Assembly: GCA_022539475.1 (NCBI GenBank)
Contig: VCMS01000046.1
Span: 19,609 to 83,608, forward strand
Origin: Gracilaria domingensis
Taxonomy: Eukaryota; Rhodophyta; Florideophyceae; Gracilariales; Gracilariaceae
Direction of reading: 5' to 3'
DNA length: 64,000 nt
The translations under genes and the position numbers were made by a program. The notes beneath the pieces are model-generated. The model was given only the letters and a program-made list of their open reading frames with translations, did not search any database and was not told the DNA's origin. Below, piece after piece: positions 29,215 to 40,774 of this stretch. Each line of letters begins with the position of its first letter. Positions within the stretch are counted from its first letter, which is position 1.

Positions 29215-32200
29215 GTAGTGGCATCGAGCTCCCTGGTTAAGCCAGCCTCTTCAACCCAATCTCTGAAGATGGAAGAAGACGGCCAGAGACGCATTCCTCG
29301 CTTCTACGCAAAACGAGGGGAAGATTTCATTCTTTGGCAAATGCGCTTTGAGGCGCTACTGGAGTCAAAGGAATTACTTGAAATGGTAACAGAAGACCAA
29401 TTGCAGGATCGTGAAACATCTGCGCTCGGAGATGAGCAACAACTCAAACTTTCTGAGGCAAGAATGTTTCTAGTACAAGCGCTAGGTGACAAACCCCTTC
29501 GTACGATTGCAACAGATCGGCGCAACCCGTAGATAATGTACTCGAAGTTGAAGGAAAGGTATGCAACAGTTAATACATCAACTCGTGTGCAACTCCAAAC
29601 GGAATTGCATCAGAAGAGGTTCACAGACTCTTCTACGATGTCCGAGTACATTGATGGAATGGAATCTATCTTTAATCGTCTGAATGCCATGGATTCTGCC
29701 GACCAGGAATCAATGCAGGTAGCTATATTACTTGAAAGCTTTGAGAGTGCAGCAGAATCTCCCTACGGAGCAGTAATTAGCGCACTGCAGACGCTTAAAG
29801 ATTCTGAACTAACATGGGAGTCTGGAACAGCTCGTTTACTTCAAGAATATTCTATTCGGCACTCTCCATCAGCAATGCAGACGGACGAGGGCAATGACAG
29901 GACTGAGCGAGCCTTGAGAACAAAATCCAGCATCAAATGCTTTAATTGCGGAAAGTTCGGACATTATAAGAGAGAATATCGTAAGGGTAAGGAGAGAAAC
30001 AGAGACCGCAACGGCGTGCAACAGTTTGCTCTGGTGACAAGAGGCAGTGAACAGAACTGAGTGTTCATTATCGACTCAGGAGCTACCCGACACATCGTGA
30101 ACAGCCCTACTTTGGCCAGGAACTTCCGTCCAGCAACCCCTAGGACCATTACATTAGGTGATGGAAGGAGTGTTGTTTCAACTACGGTCCGAAACATCCT
30201 GGTAAAAGAGATGAACCCAAGGCCACTAGGGATTTCCCTTCCACTTAGGAACGTCATTTTGGTACCTGAGCTTGACTGCAATCTAATTTCCTGTCGGGCA
30301 CTGGCTGGTGATGAAATTGGAACGATCATCAAGAACAATGAGTGCAAATTGATATGCCAGGGCATCAGCATTACTCTCCAGAACAATGATGATGGACTCT
30401 ACAAATTGAGGGGGTATGTAACGCCACTTGTCTCTCCGGAGCAAGCTAGAGCAGCCACTACAACGAAAGAAACTGGTGTAGAGCTTTGGCATTGTAGATT
30501 TGGTCATTTGGACCGCAACCGGATCCGAAAGATAGAAAAGGAGAGCGCAGTTAGTGGCTTGGACCTATTGGTGAAAACCGACGAAGGCCTGAAATGCGTC
30601 CCCTGCATCGAGGGAAAGATGTCTAGGCTGTCATTGAATGAAAGAGGCTCTGAACCTTTTGGAAGTCGGAGAGATAATATACTCCGACATATGTGGTCCA
30701 CTGAATCAACAAAGCATTGGAGGTAATAGGTATTTTATAACCTTCACTGACGGGCGCTCGGGTTACAAGTCTGCCACGCTTATGAAACGGAAAAGCGAGG
30801 CCCAGGAAGCATTCGTGGCATTCCACAGATCCTTTGAGAGGAAGTATAGTTGTAATTTGCAACCCCTATATTCTGATAAGGGTTCAGAATATGTTGGCAT
30901 GCAAAGGTACCTTAGGAAACTCGGAATCCAGTGGATAACTTCTGCACCCCACACCCCGCAACAAAACGGGGTTGCAGAGCGTCTCAACAGGACATTGATG
31001 GATATGGCTCGATCCATGTTACGACATGCTGGTTTACCCCCCAGATTTTGGGGCGAAGTTCTAATCACAGCATTTAATCTTCGAAATGTCATTGGCACAG
31101 TCCAAAATGATGGCAAGACTCCAATTGAAGTCCTGACGGGGAGAAAGCCTTTGTAGGAAACTTGTGAATCTTCGGATGCGAGATATGGATGCACAAGCCT
31201 TTGAGGAAGAAACTTGAACCGAAAGCGACTAGAGGCATTCTCTTCAGATGTCTACCCTATAGAAACTACAGGGTGTATGATATCAACTTCAGAAGGATCC
31301 TTAAGGTGCGCCACATACGTTTGAATGAGATGGTCTTTCCAGGGTTTGAGGTATTTAATAGCCCGAGAAAGATCCTCAGTGAAACTAACAACCATGAAGA
31401 TGGAGTCAGTGAGATTATGATTATCGAAGAAGGAGATGACGGCCACGAAACTGGCATGGCGAAAACTGGTAGCGGTAATTCTTCGGCACCTAATGAGGAT
31501 ACATCTGAAGACAGTAACCAAGAAGTTACCCCTGGGACACATGAAAGTAACTCACCGGATCATTCTACAGCAAGGCAGTTCACTGAAGAAGAATTGGAAC
31601 TACTCACTCATTACCCAATACGCCGATATCCGGATAGAGAAACACGACCACCATCTCGTTTCGATGCATCTAGAGTAGCACGTACTGAGGATAATCAAGC
31701 GCACAAACTGGAAACAATTCCGAAAAATATATCTGAAGCTCTATCTCTACCCTACGCAGCCCACTGGAAAAAGGCCATTGAAGATGAACTGAATACACTT
31801 GAAGGTGTATCAACCTGGCGACGGGCACAAGTTCCAGCTGGACAACGCGTAATCCAATCGCGGTTCGTGTTTGTGAAGAAGAAACTTGCCGATGGCAGCC
31901 TGGATAAGTATAAAGCCAGACTAGTGGCTAAGGGTTGTCAACAAGGCGATGTTGATGATCTATATGTGCCAGTAGTGGACTATGGCAGTGTGAGAGTCGT
32001 AATCGCTCTTTTTGCCATGCTGGGATACGAAGTACATCAGATGGACGTAAAGTCGGCCTTCTTGAATGGTTCATTAGCCGCAGAAGAGCCGGTGTACATC
32101 TATCCGCCCCAGGGTTTGGACATGGGACTGAGAAAAGGTGAAGCTTTACAGCTCCTCCGCGGTCTGTATGGTCTGAAGAACTCGAACAAAATCTGGGCCA

Positions 32201-33281
32201 AGACTTGGAAGGATGCATTAATGAAGATGGGCTACAAACCCGTCCTTTCGGAGGAATGTATCTTTGTTAAACAAGCAGAATCTGGTCTTATCTGGGTACT
32301 TGTCTATGTGGACGATGTGCTTATTGTTTCACCGGAAAGAAAGGCAATTACCGAAGCAAAGGCTGAGTTGCAAACAGCCTTTGAGATGAAGGACTTAGGC
32401 CGTGTGAACTCATTCCTGGGTGTGGAATTCATACACCACGAGTATGAGATAATGCTTCGGCAAACGGCTTTCACGGACTCATTGCTCCATTCTTTTGGTA
32501 TGAGTGGATGCAAGACCGTTAACACGCCGTTGATACCGTCCAAAGAAACTGATGACAATATTTTGGTTGGTGAAGCTGAGCAAACCCAGTTCAGAGAGAT
32601 TGTCGGATCACTGCTCTACTGGGCATGCCGAACCAGACCAGGTATATCAGTAGCGGTGAACTCTTTAAGCTGAAAACAGATGCAAGCCACTGGAATGGAT
32701 ATGATTGCAATGAAGCGCGTTTTTCGTTACCTGCAGGGAACGAAAGATTTTGCTCTACAATATCCACATGCTCTACAATATCCAGCTGCAACCAGTACTC
32801 TAATTCGACTAGCCGCATATTCAGATAGCGACTGGGCTGGATCGGGAAACGACCGAAAATCTGTTTCTGGCTTTGTTATCTTTCTAGGACCCTGCTTGGT
32901 GGCGTGGAGGACGATGAAACAAAAGTGCGTTGCATTATCGTCCTCTGAAGCAGAGTTTGTTGCATTATCTGAGTGTGTCAAAGAAGTGAAGTGGATTTGT
33001 TCGTTGCTCGGCGAGCTTGGGTTTCCTCAGAACGAACCCACTGTCGTCCACGAAGACAACTCAGGAGCCATTGCTTGGGCAAACAGTCAAAAGCGCCGAA
33101 AACACATTGATATTCGATATCATTTTGTTAAGGAAGCTGTCGATGAAGGCATTATTGTTGTGGACTACTGCCCAACCGATCGTATGCTTGGCGATATTAT
33201 GACAAAGGCGTTACAGAAGGCTCGATTTGAAAGGTTAAGGAACAAGTTAGGACTTGTGAACACTAACATGATGGGAGAGGA

Positions 33282-33536
33282 TGATAAGAAGGACATATAA
33301 CGTATCATGTAAGTGTTGTGAATTTGGTATCTCACGTTGATACAGTAGGGCAAATCTCCCAAATAGGTATTGTTGTGGAAGCTACATGCGTGGGGTACAA
33401 GATGAAGTAGGTGATAGACTCCCTGTGATAGTGGTCTACTTAGGGTATCGGTTCAGCAGGGTTTACGCATATATATCAGGAGAACCAACTCAGAGTTGGG
33501 AGTAAAAAGTCTCGGCGCTTAGCCGTCTTGCGATCA
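33282..33536 (+). repeat. Copia 3' LTR
   Basis: 255 bp, TGATAAG...GCGATCA, followed by TTGAG. Differs from the 5' copy by a few substitutions and one 5-base indel. Confidence 0.9.
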
Positions 33537-34878
33537 TTGAGTTACATGAAACTGCAAGTTGCGCATGGAACGGGCAACATTCGATCCACACAAGTACAGA
33601 AGTATCTACCAGAATATGTTTCATGCCATATCTTCAGGCATTGGACATCGTCAGAATCTGGATGCAAGGCCGTTTCGCCTTCTTACAACTTCTTTGTTGC
33701 TATTTGCGCGCCAAATTTGTTTTGGTAAGTGTTTGTCAGGCGACAACTCCAAATTTTCAGAACGATACATTAACATTGAACAGTTAGGAATATATTAAAC
33801 AAGAGCATGAAATATTCACGTTACAAGTATTTTTCTCTGCTAAACAACTCCTTAAGTATCTTTTTTGTAAAGTATTAAAATCGAAATCTACATGAATATC
33901 TGATAGTATTTTGCTATGATCTTCATATCTATAAAAAACTAGAACACTTATCTTCTTGACTTTTGCAGCAATTATCAATGTATGCGGGAACAAAACGCCG
34001 AAATCATGTGATTTGAGCTATGTTCTGCACTTCGTTTTTTGTTTCTATTTGTATAACTCAAGAAACATTTTGGTACAATGAGTCTTTCTAATACTTCCAA
34101 CGAATTTGAACGCCTATATTTTCATCTAAAGGAAAACTTAATTTGTTAACTTCAAGTTACAATTGTGGTCTTGAACATTACTGCAAACATATATACACAT
34201 GTTCCTAGACGAACGTCGATACAATAAGATCGTACATTAGAAAACTTAAAAAAATAGCATTTCAAGGAACGAAGAAGATATTTTATCTAGCGGTGCGTAT
34301 GGTGACGCAACTGTGAAGGACATGGACTTGGCAAACCGATTGTGTCAGTGAGACCGACAGCGAATGATGCAATGAGGCTTGGCCTCCGCGCCGTGGTGAG
34401 ATATTTGAGCTGACAGCATGGGAGAATCTCTATTGTCAGCAGAGTGGACGCTCAAATATCGGCTCGCTGCACTGGGGTACCTCGCTTGTCCATTATATCT
34501 GGTTTCAATCCACGCGCATGTGATCCACGTCTTCGACCACACTCACTGCCGCCTCTGTTTTTCTTCCCACCCATGCCCACCCCTGGGGTTGCTGGTCGCT
34601 AATGGATGATACGATCTCATCCAACCACCTGAGGTACGCGCCCTCTTCGCCCCTGCGGTCCAAGAGTTGCTCTCGAGCTAATGGGACGACGCCTTGGGCT
34701 GCGCCTTTTCCCAACAGTAGCAATAAACTTCTGTTTATTGGGTTCTATCTAAAACGCTCTGGCACCATGACAGCTTAGCAACTGATGATGTTACATTCGT
34801 TCTTACCATACGCTACATAATGTGTAAGAATCAAGTTATGTTACAGGAGTATGCCCAAAATGTAGAACCTAGGACCTG
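33537..34878. other. Remnant middle of Harbinger element A, no gene seen
   Basis: AT-rich sequence between the copia and element D insertions. By position it belongs to the divergent intergenic region of element A. Its short frames are not convincing. An 11-bp inverted pair (GATATTTGAGC near 34400, GCTCAAATATC near 34451) is present. Confidence 0.45.
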
Positions 34879-34895
34879 GGGAGCACGGGAAACGC

Positions 34896-35834
34896 AACAT
34901 GTCCTCAAATGATACGTCCTAAGAAGAATGTCGGTTCGTCAAATTAATTGCTGTATGAGTATTTGTTTTTTTATTTTCATAGAATTCTTTTTCCTGTTGG
35001 CCTTGTCATGGTTCATGTAGGCACCGTAAAACGTAAGCTGTAAGATGCAAACAACGAGACGCTTTAAGAAAATGTGTGCAGGTTAATGTATCGTCGCATA
35101 CTTCAAATATTTGCAGTGCGTGTTGAAAAATCTGCAATATGTCTTTGTCCATATTCAAAATTATTAATCTATTTGTCCAATTCTGATGCTTATGCAAAGA
35201 TACATAGATGACAAAAGTATTGGCTTCAACCGAACAGCCAGTAAAACGATAAAATATAACAAACATTGCGCATTTTGCTCCAAAACAACGTTTTTTGCAT
35301 TATATACATTGTTATACTGCTTAACAAAGCGGTGGTAGTGGCACAACTTCATGATATCTTTTTTGTACTTCTCATATATAGTTTTGCTACACAATCAAAA
35401 TTTAAACATAGATGTGGGCCTGCCCATAGAAATCAAAGAAACTTTTGTGTGGTGAAATGTTCGGAGAAACATTTACGTCGTCTACAATAATGTATTCAGG
35501 ACCTTGCGGGAAATAATGTTCAGGACTGAAAAATCTAAATCATCTTTGTCTACTTCGGGCTCAAATGATTCTATATTGTGACAAACCTTGATACTAATAG
35601 ACACAAAACAAGAATAGAAAAAAATTCATTGAAAAATCTCGTTTAAAAGTATAGCAAGTTTGCAAGTTTCTGAAAACATTTTTGACAAACAATTACTATG
35701 TTCGTTTAAAAGTATAGCAAGTTTGCAAGTTTCTGAAAACATTTTTGACAAACAATTACTATGTTCACACAGAAAGTTTGAATCTCCACTAGCTTACTAT
35801 AAGTAATTAAACGTATTAAGCGGTAGGCTGTTTC
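34896..35834. other. 3' flank of the element D nuclease gene
   Basis: Non-coding except for weak frames. Homology to the 11.4-kb fragment starts at 35497. Confidence 0.5.
35641..35766. repeat. Exact 63-bp tandem duplication
   Basis: Unit 35641-35703 is repeated at 35704-35766 without change (GTTTAAAAGTATAGCAAG...ATGTTC). The related fragment at 11.7-11.8 kb has one copy, so the duplication is specific to this copy and recent. Confidence 0.9.
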
Positions 35835-36971
35835 TCATGGAGCGCAGTTCAAACGTCTTCTTAGACAATCACAAATGTTGTTATGACATAAAATTGAGCT
35901 CTGCTCTGTTTTGGCTGAACAACTATTTGAATACGATTTTGATCTATAGCTAAATTTCATTGTCAACATTATTATGTAGACCACACAGATATTAAAGTGA
36001 ACCCAATCAAGCTCTGGGAATTTCCTCTTTTGTAAATAATAACAAGATCTTCTCTTTAACTGATAAGAAATATTTTCAGGAAAATGTTGTTTCTCCATTT
36101 TGAGAAAAACGTTATTCACATTACAAACATCAAACATAAACTCGACATGTAAACTTTTGTCGTGGCGAAAGCGATGTTGCAAGCACGAGAATTGCTTCAT
36201 CCGAGAGTGCAATTTTTCATGCCGTGCTCTGTATCGACAGTGAATTTCTGTCACAGAATCAGGTACATTATCCGGTGTTAAGCATGCAGAGGATTGATAC
36301 CCAGTATCAGTCAAAACAAATTCATTTTCCAGCAACATATTGTTCAATTTAGACGTAAGTATAGATTGGTCGGTATTTGTTCCACACGAAAATGGACCGT
36401 TTATCCATACGATCTCATCTGTAGCCAAGGCAATTCCAATCTCGTAACGAAGTCCTGCTGCTGGAAACTTATAAGAAAACCATTCCTTACTGAAAGGTTT
36501 TGGCTCTTTAATACGAACATCTACTCCATCAATACTCATAAAACGATTAAGAAACGGATGAGGATTAAGACGATTATAAAACACAATCTTTAGATTGTCA
36601 GTTACGGAGAAAATGTTGAAAGTGCAAATCAAAATTCTTACCCTCTGTATAGAAGCTATTCTTTGAACCACATAAAGTGACCACTTTCGAAAAGTTTTTT
36701 CATCAACTCCACACAAAATGGCGTTTTTGTGTTCGGTATTGTACAGTTTCAAAAGTAACAAAGCCCACAGTAAGTGCTTTTCCTTACAAGAATGTATAAT
36801 TATAGGTAAAAGTTCTTTCCACAATGCGAGGACATGGATAGGTTCCACTCCAAAGATACTACAAAACCGTTGAATGTAGTACGCATTTTGATGACGACTT
36901 TGCAGCTCAAGAATTTTGTCTGCCTCAGCGAACAATTCGTGTTGAACAGACCAGCGATTAACAAGATCCAT
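35835..36971 (-). CDS. PIF/Harbinger DDE nuclease, element D
   Basis: Open frame of 378 codons from ATG 36971. N-terminal helical region (HVLALWKELLPIIIHSCKEKHLLWALLLLKLYNTEH...DEKTFRKWSLYVVQRI) then the nuclease core: SIDGVDVRIKEPKPFSKEWFSYKF (first Asp), FVLTDTGYQS (second Asp) and RARHEKLHSRMKQFSCLQHRFRH (Glu). This is the DDE_Tnp_4/Harbinger pattern; the enzyme inserts at 3-bp sites. A 54-nt stretch starting GTAAGA after QRIASIQR, with no stop and a multiple of three, coincides with the donor position in element A's gene, so it is probably an intron. The natural C-terminus may be near LKMEKQHFPE; the next 80 codons are open in both this copy and the 11.4-kb fragment. Possibly still functional. 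Confidence 0.75.
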   Translation of the reverse strand: MDLVNRWSVQHELFAEADKILELQSRHQNAYYIQRFCSIFGVEPIHVLALWKELLPIIIHSCKEKHLLWALLLLKLYNTEHKNAILCGVDEKTFRKWSLYVVQRIASIQRVRILICTFNIFSVTDNLKIVFYNRLNPHPFLNRFMSIDGVDVRIKEPKPFSKEWFSYKFPAAGLRYEIGIALATDEIVWINGPFSCGTNTDQSILTSKLNNMLLENEFVLTDTGYQSSACLTPDNVPDSVTEIHCRYRARHEKLHSRMKQFSCLQHRFRHDKSLHVEFMFDVCNVNNVFLKMEKQHFPENISYQLKRRSCYYLQKRKFPELDWVHFNICVVYIIMLTMKFSYRSKSYSNSCSAKTEQSSILCHNNICDCLRRRLNCAP

Positions 36972-38439
36972 GACGAAACCGATGATTGTTGAGCAGACCT
37001 ACAACAAAGATTCTGTTTCACTGATATGGATTTATACTGGAATCTATTGAAGCGTCATGTAGAACAGTGTACAGTGTTTACTTTCACACAGTTGTAAACC
37101 TGGTGTATCTAAGTTTTGAAGGCGTTTCAAATTCGTACGCTACAGAAAACACCATGCTGTATGTAAATATTTGAGATATAACGGGAGTATATCTTTGAAG
37201 AGATGGCCACAAATTAAAGGAGGGTATATATACCCATGCTCTGAAATTACCTTATCCTTCATTGTCATTGTGTTTGGTCACGGATGCTTTTACTTTACGT
37301 TTAAAATGTTGCAAATTTTGTACCCCTCGGAAGTTCGCGAACATTCGCGAACATTCGCGAACATTCGCGAACATTCGCGAACATCTAGTTCACATATCTT
37401 AATGTTCGCTTTCTGAAAGTAAAAATCTTCTCTGAACGCTCTACCGTCTACGTAGTGCATGGAAGCTCATTAAAGCACTCTTTTTACCACGTGTGCCGTT
37501 TCTGTGCTCATATATGTTATTTTGTGTACTGTTCAAAATCTGTTGCACTAGCCAGTCAACAGAATATCATAGATCTAGATACTTGATCGTATGTTTGCTC
37601 TTTTTAAGTCTCGGAATGCCTTTCGCTAACCTTTTGCCCGACGAAGGAAGTATTTGTAGTAAGCTAAGTCATTAAGCTAAAGCAGAGCTCGTCATTCTTG
37701 TTATAATCTAACATAAATTGTATTCAATTTCGTGATATTCGTCATATTCACGAACATTCTGGTTTTCGTTCCTGCGAATATTCATACTTGTAGTATATGT
37801 TATCCTACATTCTGAACGTCACATATGGCAAAAGTACTGTTCTTTCGAAGTGTCAAAGAGAATTACTTTGCTCCAAGCGTAACACAAAAAATTCGGCGTT
37901 GAAAGAAGTGGATGTTCAATATAGAACATCATATTCGTTTATATGTTCGCGAACTTTTCGGTATTATCTATTGTCGTATTGCTCACTCAGCATGCTTTAT
38001 TTCGCAAGATAAGGAACGCTCCGAGTGCGTGACGAAAACTACATAATCTGACAAAAAAAAGCCCACTATCTGCCTCTCATGGTTTTCTCTCACAGTGTAC
38101 GAAACATGAACAGACAAAATTCGCAGTTTGTAATTTGTTGTGATGACATTGAACTAACAGAGTATGATAGGTGAGAGTCATATCTCCCGACGAGATTACA
38201 TAGAAAAACATGGTTGTAAAGTTAGGTAGTGTCCCAGAATGAAGATATGTGCAAAATGAAAAAGCTATGAAGTATCTCTACGACGGGTCTAGGGTTTAAT
38301 AGTACTGTCGAAGTAAATTTTACGAGTCTGCAAAACTTGAGATGTCTTTAAATACTGTATTGTCGTACCAAGCTTCTCATTGTCGCATCAGTGCGTCATC
38401 TTCGTCATCACTTCAAATCTTGTTACTTCGTATCCTAGA
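36972..38439. promoter_or_regulatory. Divergent intergenic region of element D
   Basis: About 1.5 kb between the nuclease and accessory genes; should hold both promoters. Contains the decamer array at 37334-37383 and further single GTTCGCGAAC-type sites (for example near 37950). No gene seen. Confidence 0.4.
37334..37383. repeat. Five tandem decamers TTCGCGAACA
   Basis: Perfect array of a 10-bp unit; each junction recreates the palindrome TTCGCGAA. One unit per helical turn, as expected of repeated protein-binding sites. Located between the divergent genes of element D. Confidence 0.85.
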
Positions 38440-39342
38440 ATGCCGAACTCTACAAAGAAGAATAAGCGAAAGAGGCTCACTGCGAACTCCAACGCAGTGA
38501 AGATGTTGCGAATGAAGCTTCAAACAGGCGAACTTCAAAGAAATGAAAAGGCAGAGAAGGTTTGGCGTTCTGAACCTTGTTTTCAAGAACATCGCCTGGA
38601 TAGGTTTCGCAGTTGTTATAATAGAGTGAAGAAAAACTTAGGGTTGCCTTTGAAGGGTACGTTTTAATGTTGTGTTTTCTTTGAAGCCGTTTACTAACTT
38701 CATGTCGTTATGTCAGGATCAACGCCGAATATTTTAGCTCAAAGCAATGTAGACGACCATCGAAAACACGATCGCCAATCTAATCTAACAGCTTCGGATG
38801 TTATAGAAGTTGAGGACTCTGGTAGTCAAGTCTCTAATTCAGTGGATTTAAATAAGTGGTTGTTGTTTGATGCTTTCGATTTGGAACCGTTTTCTTTTAT
38901 ATCAGAGTGGAAGGAACGTCAGACGACTACCAGACGAATATCTGTTGCGGTGTTGATGCCTTCAGGACTTCGAAGGAGAGAAGTTTTTGTACGTGTTTTG
39001 GAAAATCAATTTTTGGAGATAAAGGTTCACGCACCTAGAGCTATGATATTTGTCGAGGTTCTACACGAAAAATGGTTGGGAAGCACCGCAGTTAAATATA
39101 CGGATTAGCATCCGGAAATGCTTGGATTTGAAGAGGCTTTGAAATTTTTGCCCGAACACAGCAAAGATAGGGTGCTGACTACTACAAGAATTCCTCTTCC
39201 TTTCGCTGTAGAGCCGAGTTTCGAATCAGAGAATTTGAGATTTCATTGTGGTTCAATTGTATTCTCTGCTCGTTTGAGAGCTAAGGCTGAAAACTACGCG
39301 CATGGGGGGCAGAATACAGATCAGTTTGTCCTTGTCAATTGA
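38440..39342 (+). pseudogene. Harbinger accessory protein, element D
   Basis: ATG 38440 (MPNSTKKNKRKRLTANSNAV), a strongly basic N-terminus with a nuclear-signal look, then KVWRSEPCFQEHRLDRFRSCYNRVKKNLGLPLK. An intron at 38657-38716 (GTACGT...TTACTAAC...GTCAG, 60 nt) joins in phase (G+GA) to GSTPNILAQSN. The body has an acidic linker (DVIEVEDSGSQ) and LEPFSFISEWKERQTTTRRISVAVLMPSGLRRREVFVRVL, then an in-frame TAG at 39106-39108 and 78 further open codons (GFEEALKFLPEH...RIPLPFAVEPSF). Aligns throughout with the element A protein, including the intron. Role by analogy: DNA binding or nuclear import partner of the nuclease. No family domain is recognised. Confidence 0.6.
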
Positions 39343-40545
39343 AAACGTAGAGCATGGGTTTGTTGTGTTCACGTTCAAAATTTATATATCTCGAAAATTG
39401 AATTTTATCATGTACATGCTTCGTAAAATACATCTGCATTGAGCTGGGTGATATGGCCTAAAACAGTCATCTGATGAGTATAACTGTTATTGACATCTAC
39501 TTTTATAATAAGGAATTAGTCGTCTACGTAATAGTGTTGAAGATGCAATACAGCTAGCGGTCTTGCTTAGACTTTGTTCTATGAATCCTTCTTGCGTTTT
39601 GTTCAGCATGTGACTCAATTTTTTCTTGTTACCTAATATTGATCATTCAAAACTGTTTGTAGACAAAAATATATGACGCAGAATTTGTAATCGTTTACAT
39701 ATGTACCCAGAACCTTTTGCCAGGAAGCAGCGGGAAGTGGCCAATATTGGACTCTCAAGGAAAAAAGAGAATTAAAGACGTTTCAGAATTACAGTAGACT
39801 AGCTTGTGCTTTACATTCTAGCCTTAACGCCTGGAAAAATCCTACAAAATCGGTAGTCAAAAAACCCTAATGCTCATCGCTCTTTTATTTTCTCGCGTTA
39901 CCACGTGACATCGTTTATCGAGAGATGTGCATCAAAAACTTCGGCTAAGTAGCCTGAAACTATGCTACTTCGCCAATGTGTACGACACATATTGAACATA
40001 TTACAAGTATGTAACATATAGACTTTTGCACAAAGGTATTTACCTCCATATTTTTAGCTTGTGAGTAGCTTTCTCCAAAACCTTATGCTGTACGTATAGA
40101 ACATCGACATACTAACCACTAGTACTAATGTCTTCAAAAAACTATACGCTGCTGCAGTTGCTAATCCAGTTTGTTTAACGCATATATGTGCATTTTGAGG
40201 CATATATACGCATTTTTCAAAAGCTGTATCTCTATTTTGCAAGCGTTTCATAGCTTGAAAACTCGTTGAAGCAATGATCCCCAGCTGCAAAACAGAGGAG
40301 CAAAAAAGCAGAAACAACAAAAGAAGCACCTCTCAGTTACGGCCATTATAATAAGTGTTCTAGAATACATATGTTCCATGCATGAAGAGTGCAGAAGATC
40401 AAAGCGCTTTGCGCAAACCTTTACGTTTTCGCATGACTTAAGGAAAGAAGTAAAGTCTATAATGCTACGTTAAGACTCTTTTCGAAGCAATCGGAAAAGT
40501 CATAAAAGACGCGGGCAGGTGATGAGAAGGGGTGGGAAGGGTTGG
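39343..40545. other. No gene seen (element D interior)
   Basis: AT-rich stretch between the accessory gene and the DIRS insertion; short frames only. Confidence 0.4.
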
Positions 40546-40774
40546 GAAAGAAACGGACATAGGGAGCAAGGTAAGAGCGTTGTGGCCGCGCTCTCGGCGT
40601 CATAAGCACTCCCTGTGACGCGCCGTGGCGTCCGTGCGACGCGATCAAATAGCCTCGATTGAGCGCGGTCGTGCGAGGAGGTTTCTTGAAACGCGCGGCA
40701 TGCTCCACGACGGATGTAGCTGCTTGCTATTCTTTGTGACATCCTTCATGGCTGTTATCGATAACAGTAGGGAT
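40546..40774 (-). repeat. DIRS terminal repeat (3' side)
   Basis: 229 bp, GAAAGAAACGGACATAGGG... to ...GTTATCGATAACAGTAGGGAT, matching 44549-44777. Confidence 0.8.

Larger units (their letters stand above)
28955..33536 (+). mobile_element. Ty1/copia LTR retrotransposon (fossil)
   Basis: LTRs at 28955-29214 and 33282-33536 begin TG and end CA, and a 5-bp target duplication TTGAG lies at 28950-28954 and 33537-33541. Parts in order: gag from 29269 with a CCHC-type zinc knuckle (CFNCGKFGHYKRE), protease (IDSGA near 30066), integrase with zinc-binding and catalytic regions (about 30.48-31.15 kb), reverse transcriptase (YVDDVLIVS near 32310) and RNase H (about 32.8-33.25 kb). Order integrase before reverse transcriptase defines copia. 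A PBS-like TGGCATCGAGCTC follows the 5' LTR and a purine tract precedes the 3' LTR. LTRs are about 98% alike apart from one short indel, so insertion is recent. It is broken at about five points. It landed inside Harbinger element A. Confidence 0.95.

Noticed and set aside
34400-34461. 11-bp inverted repeat as a transposon end pair
   Set aside because: Arms are short, the enclosed 40 bp is featureless, and the spot lies inside element A.
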